Positions 1 to 13,100 of a stretch of DNA of 64,000 nt are shown in pieces. The notes beneath the pieces were generated by a model. It worked only from the letters and a program-made list of their open reading frames with translations, was not told the DNA's origin and ran no database searches. This stretch comes from Mytilus californianus. Taxonomy: Eukaryota > Mollusca > Bivalvia > Mytilida > Mytilidae. Position 1 is the first letter of the stretch. Each line of letters begins with the position of its first letter. The position numbers and the translations under genes were made by a program. The DNA lies in NCBI RefSeq assembly GCF_021869535.1, contig NW_026262668.1:11826348-11890347 (forward strand), read 5' to 3'.

Positions 1-1018
1 TGCAACAAGGCAAGTTCTGTTGTCTTTCTATGGAAACTGATAATGATGTTTTACAAATTCAATTTATTTTCTAGTCCTATAACAAAGTTCTCTAAAAGAG
101 GTTTTGACCACCAAAATTTTGTATAGGACCAACACAGTTTTGGTATTTTGTAAAAGAAATGAAAGTGAGGACCAGCAGATTTTCTTGAACGACCATCGGG
201 GAAAAAAAGATTTTGAGAACTCGACTACAAAAATGTATTAACAAAAGACCAAGTTTAATATCAATCATCCATTCGTTTGTTCAGTTGTTCAATTGTTTGT
301 TCATTTGTTTGTTTACTGCATTTAAAAAATATATATGGTATCAATATTTTAAAAAGAATTGATCCAACTGATGAAAGAAAACTTATAAGCTTTTCTTGAC
401 AAAAGGACCATTGTTAAGTTTTGTTACAATTTGACATCTACCATCCATCAATCTTTTAGGTCATCTGGCCTAAAGGGCTTGTTGTTTATTATCCTTTTTT
501 GTCCATCATGTCTTTTACATTCATTGATAGTTTTTAGAATTGCCAAACACCTGAAACCATAGTCCAGTTTTTGACTAACCAAATTAAAACATATGGTACA
601 AACAAGTCTTGATAAGATATCCTTACTAGATTGTATTGATGAGTTATACAGAAAACAAATTTTTGTTAAGTCTTGACTTCAGGATAATTTTATGAAGGAA
701 GTCTTGTGTGTTGACCACCAACATGGCACCAAACGGAAAACTCAAATTATGTTAATTTAAAACTATCTATTGTACCATTTCAGTGTTCTCCCCAGATATC
801 TCATATAGCATCCTGGTAAACAGGGAAATTTGAAATACCATCTTGTTTCTAAAAATTATAGCATCACATCCATAACACAACCTATGAGAAAACCACTTCA
901 GATAGCATCACATTCAAGAAATATAGCATCACATTACCATGATGCTAAAAGGCCCTGGGGTGAACACTGCATTTCAGACAATTTCTTATTTTACTAGCAT
1001 GATATTGTTTGATTTCAG
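1..1018 (+). other. intron of the LRP-like gene, no exon seen
   Basis: The first exon I can support begins at 1,019 with two bases that complete a codon, so the gene continues upstream of the window and this stretch should be intron. I see no EGF, LDLa or propeller coding signal here on either strand. It holds one short TIR element (781-969) and otherwise AT-rich sequence. Confidence 0.6.
781..969. mobile_element. 189-bp MITE with CAGTG termini and 5-bp TSD
   Basis: The left end CAGTGTTCTCCCCAG (781-795) is matched in reverse complement by CTGGGGTGAACACTG (955-969). The five bases before it (CATTT, 776-780) recur just after it (970-974) and would be the target-site duplication. The interior has three copies of a tagcatcaca motif and no coding capacity. 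It resembles non-autonomous hAT-type elements. The larger element at 43,488-44,643 has the same termini and the same duplication length. Confidence 0.65.
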
Positions 1019-1132
1019 ACAATGCATGTTTGCTGTCTCCATGTTCAGACATTTGTCTCCCCTCTCAAACAGGGCATACCTGTGGATGTCCAGTAAACAA
1101 GGTTTTAGATGTCAACAAAAAAACATGTATTG
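1019..1132 (+). CDS. LRP-like exon 1 in window: EGF module
   Basis: Acceptor gatttcag and donor gtaag bound a phase 1-1 exon of 114 bp. It encodes an EGF-like module with six cysteines (NACLLSPC, SDICLPS, HTCGCP, KKTCI). In LRPs such a module precedes a propeller, as here. Confidence 0.85.
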
Positions 1133-4100
1133 GTAAGATTTATATTGTAGTGCAAAGTTAGAAAAATGTATTTTAAGGAATAGGCTTTATTGTTATTTCA
1201 GTAAAACTTGCAGACATTTTTTAAGGGATGAATAGTGAAACATGAACAAAATAGGGTATGCATCTTGTATCCAAAAGAAGGTTAGGTTACTTATTTCTTT
1301 TTTTTTTCAGATCATATTGTTGATTGCCTTATGATTTACACAAATGTCTTCCACTAGTTAAAAATTAGTTTTTTATTTATGAATTTTGATGAGTATATGC
1401 ATGTGGGCTGACAAGGTCAAGATCAATATAATTTTCACTTTGCCATTCAGATGTAATCGTCCTTGATTGGTTGATAAATTGTCATGTGATGTTTCAATGC
1501 ACTGACAAAATGGAGTTCGAGTTTGATTTTACAATTTCGACTAATACTGTTCAGGAGTTATGGCCCTTGATTGCTTTAACTTAGGCACTAATAAATGTAC
1601 GGAAAACCTTTTTGCTGGCATTTTGACCACCTTTTGTATTACCAATGAAACGTTTGTATCTTTCATTATTTGCAGATAATGTAGAATGTCCTAGGATACT
1701 AATAGGAGAAAACAGAGCTATATTGGACTATCCACTATGTGGGATAGGGAAACAGGAATATCTCATAACTCATATCATCACTGAGGAAATGAAAAAGGTT
1801 TCTGTCATAGCACAATCAGGGTCTGAGCTACTGTATAGAGATGTTAGTCGAGGGGTGATTGCACACATCAAGTTAAACGATTCAAAGCCAAGGTAAGCAC
1901 GTGTTGTCTTATTAATTCAGTTCAGATATGTTATGCTTTTGAAGATAAATTGACTTGTGACTTACTGATTATTTTAGAGGAGGATTATGATAGAGAGTAC
2001 ATTCAGTATGATTTAAACATGAAAAACAGAATTATGGGTAACATGATAGAAGTTCATGTTGCGATTGCGCTATATAATCTCACTTCATTGATGCATCAAA
2101 ATTAATTCCGTGTTTGTAACCTTTAAGTTGTAAAAAAAATGCTAAATTTAGCATATGACTTTGTTACTGTAAAGAAATTGAGTTAATGCTCCTGAAAACC
2201 AAAAAATTAAAACCTATGTAGTGTAAAAAACAAAGTGCAGGCAAACTTGGTAATTAAACATAAATAATGGATAAAAACCTTAAAATCAGTCTACATGACA
2301 ACAATTTTTTCTCAATCCAAGCAAATTGGTACTGACATGAGAAGGAATCCACAGTATCAGAGTAACATTATAAGTAAAAAAAAAAATTCACATCCAGGCA
2401 TTTTTGATTGTTGATTGTTAATTTTAGTGTAGTTTGCATTGCACAATTTTTTATGCCCTTGCCATAAGCGACAATGCATTAAGTGTTACCCTTGACCGTC
2501 TGTTTTTCTGTCCTTCCTTCTTTCCCTCCGTCCGTCTGTCCCATTTTTGTTTGTTTAATGCTTGAGCGGGGGAATTCGTGTCCTCAAACACATTTTTCTT
2601 TTATTTTAATGACTTATGAATTTTATTTTAAGGGAGAAAATCCTATTCAAGAACTTGCATACTGTGTCTGATGTATGTGTTGACTGGAACAGTCGTATCC
2701 TGTATTGGACAGATCCTGTTCAGGTTAGTCATTAAGTTTATTCCATGTCATATAATGTTTGATATATGTGTTGATTGGAACAGTCGTATCCTGTATTGGT
2801 CAGATCCTGTTCAGGTTAGTCATTGAGTTTATTCCATGTCAGATTGGTTTTGATTAACTATGAAGCATTTTACTACACTCATTATAATACTGGTTGAGGA
2901 ATACAATAGATAGATAGTTGCAGTGCTGGGACATCAAAATACAGAGCATCTGTCCGATCTTGTAAGTGTTCTCATACGTACAATTTTTGCCAGATTTTTA
3001 TGAAAAAAAAAAATAAAAGGTTTATATCATCAATATCTTGGATGAAATCTGTGCTTAGTAACTATTTTTGTAGGAATTATACCCCTTTGAAATATGAGTA
3101 TATGGAAATTTGCATTGTCAGTGCTCTCAAGCCTACATTTCTTTTTGAATTTTTATCAAATTTTTGCCAAAGGTTTAAATCAACAATGTCTGGGACAAGT
3201 TAAAAAATCAGTGAGGGTCAACCATTTAAACAGGAATTATGTCCCTTTGCTATGTAAGTGTAAAGTTGCTTTGTAAAAACTGTCACGTCTACATTTCTTG
3301 ATTTTTATGAAATTTATATCAAATTTTATAACAGCAAGGTTTTGGACATTTCCAATTATCAGCACAGATCAACTTTTTTACAAGAGTTATGTCCCTTTGA
3401 AATATGAACAATTGCATTGTAGGCTGCTCATCATTTAATGTAGCATATTTATGGAAAAGTTTAAAAGAACAAAAAAAAATATATATGAGTTATTGCCCTT
3501 GGACAGATCAAATGGATGCATTGGCAGGAAACACTTAAACAGTGTTCTTTTATTCAGTATTGTATTTGGAATGTTTCTTTTCAGGGTGTGGTACAAGCTG
3601 GTAAATTCAATGATGGATTAATCACTACTATTTTAAGAACAGAGAAACAGCAACCAAATTCCATTACATTTGATCCAGTAGGGGGGTAAGAATAAGTGGC
3701 AGATTTAATGTGTAAGCAATGGTCAGAGAATGGAACTCTTACTTTCTTTGGTTAGTTGCAATAAATCCGCCAATTATATCTGCTTACATAAGGTTTGCCC
3801 TTCATTTTTCCCCAGGAGTAACCCCAAAAGTAAACATATATATACACATGAATGTTGTTCATTTTTACACAAATATCTTTCATCTTTTATGTATATTAAA
3901 ACTTTCGAAAGGCTCTACAATATACAGTAAGATCCATACAAAGATGGTTTGCATGGCTTTATAAACATAATCAAAAGTTCAAAGACACTAATGAATATAT
4001 ATAAAATGAGATGTTAGTTGGGGTATACCTCAATGAAACAATAACCAATCCAGTTACAAAAGAGCTAAGTAATGCCTAGAAGTCAACATATAGTACTGCA

Positions 4101-7100
4101 ACTGACCTCGAAAAAGACGCTTAGTTAACGAGTTTAATGTACCGGAATAACACACAGCTGAAAATTGTTTTAAATGATAGAATTATATCTATATTTTAAT
4201 TTCTGTCTGGTCGTAAAAAGTTTCTTTGGTCACATTTTTGTATTTTAGCCCTTTAATGGGGCACCACTCAATTTACGGTTTTGGGTAGTCACCTTAAAAT
4301 CCAAAAACAAAATTATTTTGTTGAATTCCGGCTCTTTTCGTAAATATTTTCAATGCACATATTATCAAGGATCATCGGAATGATAGAGACATAAATATAA
4401 TACCATCCCCAAGTAAAACTTTCAAACTTAAAGTTTGCATTTTTTTAGATGGAAATTTAACGCATTTTTCTTTGAAAACGAGAAAACATATGATTCAAAA
4501 ACAGTATTTGACATTTGAGAGGACAAAATATATTATTGCGATACTGCATGCAAATTTTGTTGGGCAAATTCCAATTAATTTTGTCAAAAACGCAAAAATA
4601 AAAACATCATTTATACCTTTTTGTCGAGCCTTCGACTTTTGTCGAAAAAGCGAGACATAGCGATCCTACATTCCGTCGGCGTCTTTGGCGGCGTCCACAA
4701 ATATTCACTCTGTGGTTAAAGTTTTTGAAATTTTAATAACTTTCTTAAACTATCCTGGATTTCTACCAAACTTGGACAGAAGCTTGTTTATGATCATAAG
4801 ATTATATTCAAAAGTAAATTTTGTAAAAAAAAAATTCCATTTTTTCCGTATTTTACTTATAAGTGGACTTAGTTTTTCTGCCAGTTAACATTACATTCAC
4901 TCTGTGGTTAAAGTTTTTAAAATTTCAATAACTTTCTTAAACTATCCTAGATTTCTACCAAACTTGGAAAGAAGCTTGTTTATGATCATAAGATAGTATC
5001 CAGAAGTAAATTTTGTAAAAAATAAATTCCATTTTTCCGTATTTTACTTATAAATGGACTTAGTTTTTCTGCCAGGAAACATTACATTCACTCTGTGGTT
5101 AAAGTTTTTAAAATTTTAACAACTTTCTTAAACTATCCTGGATTTGTACCACACTTGGACAGAAGCTTGTTTATGATCAAAAGCTAGTATCTAGAAGGAA
5201 ATTTTGATAAAATTTTGTTCCATTTTTTCTGTATTTTACTTATAAATGGACTTAGTTTTTCTTCCAGTCAACATTACATACATTCTGCAGTTTAAGTTTT
5301 TAAAACATTTATTAGATTCATAAATTATCCTGGATTTTTACCAAACTTGGACAGAAGCTACTTACAATCAAAACATAGTATAGAGGGGAATATTTTTATT
5401 AATTTTTTTCCTCATTTTTGTTGAGCCTGCGATTAACACCAAAAGTAGGCGAGACACTGGGTTCCGCGGAACCCTTACGAATTTTTTTATTACGGAAATT
5501 TCATATCCGTCAAACAGCTCCATCATTTATTTTTTTCTTCACAATGAATTTGATAGTTTCGATGTGATTATGTACATTTTCTTGGATAAGTTAATTAATT
5601 TGGAGTTTTTGAAGTGTGATTTGATTATATATATAGTAGTTCTTTCGTGTATTTTCATTAAATAAGTCATATTTTTCTTAATAGAATTTTGACTTTTTAT
5701 AAAAGTTAACCAAATCCTTCAGATAAGATGCTTTTCCGGATAATGACTAGTCGTGGAAGTCCTAAAGAGTTTACTCATACAAGTCCCAAAAGGAGAAGGC
5801 TTGATAGTGTGTGGAAAAAATACATTGGATGTCAATGTTCAACCTCAGAGCAACTAATATGCATGCAAGCGGTCTGGAAAAAAAAAGTACTATTGAAGTT
5901 TCGCAGAGCTTTGGTGTGTGACAAGGTGATGTTACAACTAACTTCTCTTGATCGTCTGCTTTCTTTGGACGAAAGAGTTGTGAATCATTAGTGATGTTAT
6001 AAGACTTACACCAGAAGGCAAAATGGTAGCGTCGTCAAATTATAACAACAGAAAGCCAAATATGTGATCAATCTGATCCACATGTATCCTCACAACCTGA
6101 CACTTTTATACGATCTCGCGCTCAGTTTCCTCCTTGTAGTTTGGATATGAAAACATGTTTTTTTTGTGCAAAAGCTAAACTTTTAAAAAGGACAGAAAAC
6201 AACACAAAATTGAGTAGCCTGAACGTGTTGACAGTCTTTTCAGGTGTGCTAATGTGAGTTATCATTTATGCATGGTAAAGATAATCGCGAGTACAGATTT
6301 ATTTTCAAATGCAGTCTACCTTTCAGCATGCATTACCAAGTACTTATTGAAGTCAACACCTGTGCGATCAGGTATAACAGTTACTGAAGAATTAGAATAT
6401 GAACTTGCTTTCAATTCATTGATAACGATTGTTAATGATGATACATGTATTATGTTCATCCAGGAAAAGGCCTTTCTCATGTAGCACATCCTCGACATAT
6501 ACCGATTACTTTTAACCAAGAATGTCTCTGATGCTTACCCAACTGCCAAATTCAAGAACAAACTACTAAGTAACTAGTTATTATGACACCTTACAATTCA
6601 AACACAGCGGGGACAAGGGATTTCAAATATATAGTTTAGCTCTGAGCTCACTATAGGGGATGCCATATCTGCTGCCGAAAAAATGAAGTTTATGTTAAGA
6701 CTTCCAGAATTACTCCAAGGTGTGTCTGAAGATATCAAGGATACATTAAAAGAGGATCAATTACTTCACTCTGCCGCTAGCGCTCTTAGGAGCTCTGTCC
6801 TAGTCGGGTCTTTCCATGGAAAAGATGCCCGCATGTATAGCTATTACAAAATCAATCGTTTTTGTAGCAAAATCAACATTCGCCTCGTTACATTTGGGAT
6901 TGGTCGTGCAGTTATATAATGAATATGGGAATATGGGTCACGAACATTGATAGAAACTTTGTCCTCGCATGGCTTTTGTGTTTCCTATGCAGAGGTAAGA
7001 CTATATCTGATAAGTATTGCCATGCATGAGTTTGACCGAATCAAGACGGTATTTACGCTCTAAATGGCATTGTTTCAAAACACCAAGGGGAGTGTTTGAT

Positions 7101-10100
7101 ACAAAAAGGTGCCGACAATATAGGCCTCAACAGGGAGACAATTGATAGTAAGGAACGTTTCATTCCATAGCACGAGCAGACTTTCAGGTTTGTCATTCCA
7201 CAATTGATTCCAGTTTGCGTCAGATGAAAGTGAAGAGAGGTCAAGATAACACTTTTCAACTGACTGACAGTGCATCATCGTTGGCGACTGTTTCATTATA
7301 CCAAAGGTAAGAGAGGTCCTGTTCGCGTTCCGAATGCTTTCAAAAACATTTCAAATTGTGCTAAAAAAATTGAAAACACATCAGAGATTCCTTTGGAAAT
7401 TTTGTGGTCCATGTCAAAATATATCGGAAATTTTCATGTTTAGTCGGAAACGTTTGACCATCAAGTTATTCCATTTTAGACCGGATATAGCAACTCTTTC
7501 TGACTTCAGGGTTAGATTTTTGGCCTGGAAGACAAAAAAGGATAAACCCCAACATTTTTCAAGGGACACATAACATCAGATTACTTACAAGATTATCTTT
7601 GTACTTGCAAAGGTAAATCTTTGTGCTCAAAACCTGTGTTTGCTTTGAACAAACTCTGTCCTGCACCGAACTTGTTTGTGTCAAGAAAGGGAAGTATGTT
7701 GTAATGTTAATACGCGTACTGAATCATCCGCATACTATGACGAAGATTGATTCATATCCCTATTTAATGAAGACTAGAGCTATTGCATGCAGCTTTAAAA
7801 AGACAAGTTATATAAGGGTCTTGACCGATTTTAAATTACAACATTACCAAATTGGCATTACATTATATTTTTCATTACTTCCATAAAAAATTGATGAGTC
7901 TACACTTTTTTACCAGGATAATCCCACTAAGATGTTCATGCACCAAACTGACTTTGTTTTACACTGAACCAACCGCTAAATTAATGCAAGTCACACTTAT
8001 GATTTTTTTTAAACCTCACATTCGCCTCGGTTGACTATGATATTTTTGGTGTTATAACTGATAAGTGCGGACTCTGCAAATACACAATAGTTATTTATGT
8101 ATAAATAGATACTAATTTTCCCAAATGTACACAACCTTTTAGATGCAAAATTAAAAAAACTGTTTCAGCGCTTGAATTTTGTTTTTTTCAAAGATAGAAA
8201 AAATATTGAAATAATTTGATAAACTGTTGTTTTATAGTTCAGAAAATAATTCTGTAATATACTGTTGTGAAAAAATTATACGCAATATGAAAGTTAATGG
8301 ATGTGAAATGGTCAAGGCCACTTCTACTTTTGCTATGTCAGAAATGGAAAAAAATCAGAAGAATCCAGATCAACGCCATTTTGTAATGACAGCTCTTCAA
8401 ATAAATAGTCAAATTTGTCGTTTTAACATATTTCGCAGCATATGCTTATGATTGAACCGTTTTTGTAGAATTCAAATGAATAAATATAAGAAAATTTCTC
8501 ATTTTTGTCCTTGTGGTTGAAATATTGATATTTTTAGGCCTGACCTTTGACCCAAATTTCACAAAAATGTGACCACTCTGGATTTTTACGACCAAACTTT
8601 TCTTATTGTACACGTTTTCCTCTTTCCATCGATATATAATTTAGGTGTGTGTTCTTCCGGAACATTAAAATTTTAAAAAATGAACTCTGGTTGCAGTACT
8701 AATAGTCTTCCACAATAGACAAATAACTAAATGTCAAACTCAATTCCCCCTGACTCCAGCAAAGCTATGAATAAATCTACAACTAACATCAATTAAATTC
8801 TACAACATCAAAAACACTAAGATACAACTAAAGACAAGCACCGACAATGTTACTGACTTTGGACAGGTACATAAAGGTGCTGTGTTACAGGTAAAATATG
8901 GAGTGCCATGTATGTCACAAACTTATAGAAATATACCGTATATCATTAAAATACTAAAAATAAATACAAAATCCATCTATAATTCAAGAGAATATTTTCT
9001 CCATACCTTACAGTTCTAAAAATTTTGAGTATGATTATCTTACTCAGAAATTAACAAATCAACATAATGTATGAATTTGATATTTTGAGCACAAACTTTG
9101 TATACCGAGTAATGAGTAAAGTTTTCTAATTGAAAGCCAGAATGAAAAAAACGTAGGACATTGAGTTTTAGGTTTATTTTTTGAAAATTATATTTATCTA
9201 TTGCAGAAAGATATATTATTCTACATCTGGAAAACATCCACAGATTGTCTCCTGTTATTCAGATGGGGACAATTGTTCTGCAATCAGTGTCAAAGTATCT
9301 CTTGTCAATGACATGGTGGTTGACCAAAAGAGAAAACGTTTGTTCTACACAGAGATGGGAGATCACAGTATACATTCTATTAGTATGGAAGGTGATGTCC
9401 CTGCTGTAACAATTCACAGGTGCACCTTGGCTCTTCGTCAGTTTTAAGAATATTTATTATAATATTCAACATACAGTCTATGATGCATAAAGAAACAAAA
9501 TTCATGTTATAGACTAATTATTTGCTGTTCTAAAATTAGCCAAGGAAATTAAAAGTTTAACAAAGTTTTATATTCTAAGAATTCTTGTTAAATTCTTTGT
9601 ATGCCCCCAGTGCTAGGCAAAGGGGGCATTAAGTCTGTCTGTCTTTCTGTCTGTTTTTCCGTCCATCCCATTTTCGTTTCAGCACTTTAAAAAAGTTTTC
9701 ATCATCCAAATTTTATGAAACTCATACACAATGCTAAGAACCAAAACTTGCAGTGTTTGAATTTGGGCAGTGAGTAACTTACCATTCTTAGGTTATGCCC
9801 CTTTATAACTTGGAAAATTGCAAATTTTTTGGTTTTCGCACTCTAACTTAAGTTTTCCTCATCCAAATTTTATGAAACTTTTACACAATGCTTTTTACCA
9901 CCAAAAACATATCAAGTTTGAATCTGGGTTGCATGAATTTTAATGTTTTCAAGTCCCTTGACGGAAAAATTGCTAAATTTGCCATATATTTATAAGCGGG
10001 GGCATCTGTATCCCATGGACACATTCTTCTTTTATTTTTTTTAAGTAATCAAAAGTTCAGTTATAGCATGGATGCCTTAAGAGTCAGTCAGTATATATGT

Positions 10101-13100
10101 ATATGTTATGTTCTCCCTTAAATTGTAAGGGGGATGTAAAGTCCACATTTTTTCCATCTGTCCACATGATGGTTCGTGAATGATAACTGCAGTATTGTCC
10201 TAACTTTTTAAATGTAGCATTTCCAAATAAAATTAGTTTGCTATGTGAGCTATGAAATTAAAGATTTAATGATTCAGGTTTACTTTGAAATAGATTTCTA
10301 CTATGCATTTTTAAAAACAGTCATGAATAACATGTGCTAAAACACACAAAAATAAATGCCTACTAGTGTTTTAAACTGGTTTTAAGGGTAACCAAGTAGT
10401 CTTGAATTTTTTAATTTAACCATACTACACACACTAAAAATCTATGAATAATGTGTTTCTAGTGTTACAACTTTGCTGGTACATCACAACTTTCATACAA
10501 ATTCCCAGAAATGTACATATAACAATAAGCATTCAGGTGGTTGCATTTGGGACAACACATCAAGTTAATAATATATCTAGTATTTTTTCTGACAGAGGAA
10601 CACCAGGAGAGAACCCAAAGTTTTTAGCAGTTTATACGGATACTGTGTATTGGATAGACTCCAATAAAAAGGTTGTCATGTCTGTACAAACTGATGGTAG
10701 AAGCAGATTAGAAACACAAGTTCTGTCAAAGCTAGCTGTACCAAATGAAATAATACTGATTCCTTCTTCAGTCATTTTGACAAGTAAAATATATATTAAA
10801 TTTAAATTATTATATTAAAAATGAAATTGAAAAATAGGTTAATTGTTTTTAATTATTGTTCATTTTTCAAACCAGTTTTACATTTTGTAATAATCATGGA
10901 TAACAAATGTAAAAGATGCTGACTTGCTGTCACTTATGTGAATAATTAGAAGGGGAGGTAATTGTAAGCTATTAATTAGCAAGTGAAGGTTTACTTAAAA
11001 AAAAAAAAATGAAATATCTACCCCAAAAGACTATTTTTTCCACTATTACTTCTTTTTGTGAGAAAAAAAAATCCAAGAAAATTAAATTGTTGTTATCTCA
11101 ATCTGTCATCCTTGAGTCAGGTTTATAATGATAAAAAAATAACTGAAAAATGATAAAAAAATAACTGAAAAATGTTCCCTAACTATTTATGAAAAAAATT
11201 TGTTTTGCTGTCACAAATACTAACTGACTGATATTTTTTACAGATTTATGCAGTAAGGAAAATGGTGAGTGTATGCACTTCTGTTTTGCCACTCCTAATG
11301 GAAGGTCCTGCAAATGTAAAGATGGCTGGACTTTACACAGTGACAAGATATCATGTAATGGTATGTTTCTTATCAAATTTTTAAGCTAAGGACATCCGCC
11401 TGTTGTTAATTTTTTACATTATCATCATGTCCTCTGAATTCTCTGGGCCAAATGCAAAAATGCAAGGAAAATTGGACGGAACTATATATGTAATATACTT
11501 TTTTATACCCCACCATAAAAGTAGGGGCTATATTGCGATCCCTTGTGACCGTTTCTTTGTAAAAAAAAACTTTTTTTGTCACTTTTTTCTAAGAAACTGC
11601 TTAACAAAATGACTTCATAATTGGTCAGCAGCAGTGTTAGCTCTTCTCAGATCTGTCAGATGCCTTATTCCTGTTTGCTGATATTTTGAATATTTGTCTC
11701 GCCTATGACGAAAGTCGCAGTATACGAGACTTAGGTTTAACTATCAGGCGGCTGTGGCAGCGTTACGGTGTAAACTATTTGTATAAAGCTTTATATTTCA
11801 GAAGCATGGATTTTTCTAGCATTCCACAGGGTCCGGTATTCGGACCCATTCCCAATGGCAATTACCTTACATTTTTCCCAATTTTGGTAGCAAAATTCCC
11901 ATACGATCTCAAAATTCGTTTTCATCTTTATATTCATGACAGTGATGTTCATTTTGTTCAACCGCTAGCTTTATGCCGAAAATCGCCAATAAGTAATGTG
12001 TAAATCCGAGTAAAATCGTATCTGACTGACAAAAACAACATTGAAAAGCAATGGATGCCATAAACTGGAAATAAAGACAATTACAATACTGGATCAGATT
12101 CCGGGGCGGATAAGGGTAATTCCGGGTTTGCCGATCAAATACAATAAAAAAATAATAATTCCAGGCAGGTGACAAAATACATCTATGATGATGAAATATA
12201 AACTCATAATTGAAAACCAAAAGATATATGGAAAAGAAAGAAAAAGCAGAAAATAGTTTATATAGAAACTCAAAATTACTTTTAGTTCACAAATTTTCAT
12301 GTCAAAATCCAATAAAATGTGACAGTAATTTTCTTTATCATTAATAAATGTTGATATTACATGTAGATGTTTTTATAGCCAGTGTAAACATATTACTACA
12401 ATTCCAACAGGTAATTTCTTCTCACTTTGGAAGTTTCTTACTTTATTTTCACAATAAAAGATAACTTTTAATTAACTAAACGCACTAAAACTCAAATCTG
12501 TTATATTTGCTGTTTTCCCAATTTCATTGAAAAGCATGTGAAAAAATTCTCAAAACTGGCCCAGGTCCTTTTTCCCAAAATACCCAGAAAAACCCCTGAG
12601 AAGCTAGAAGACCTGGATGATTCATACCTTTTATGCCAACTATATGTGGTGTATGGAATGATTGTGAGGGGTACATGTCAGTCTGGCAGGTTTCATCTGA
12701 CCCTGACCTCATTTTCATGGTTCATTGGTCAATGTTAAATTTTTGTGTTTTGTTCTGTTTTTCAAATACTATAAGAAGTAGGTCAACTATATTTGGTGTA
12801 TGGAATGATTGTAAGGTGTACATGTCTGTCTGGCAGGTATAATCCGACCTTGACCTCATTTTCATGGCTCATTGGTCAATGTTAAATTTTTAGCTCACCT
12901 GACCTGAAAGGTCAAGTGAGCTTTTCTCATCACTTTGCGTCCGTCGTCCGTCGTCCTGCGTCCGTCGTCCGTCGTCCGTCGTCCGTAAACTTTTACAAAA
13001 ATCTTCTCCTCTGAAACTACTGGGCCAAATTTAACCAAACTTGGCCACAATCATCATTGGGGTATCTAGTTTTAAAAATGTGTGGCGTGACCCGGTCAAC

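Noticed and set aside
10444-10818. single 124-codon frame as a gene
   Set aside because: Only 10,596-10,783 is coding (propeller exon 6); the rest is intron read-through in frame.
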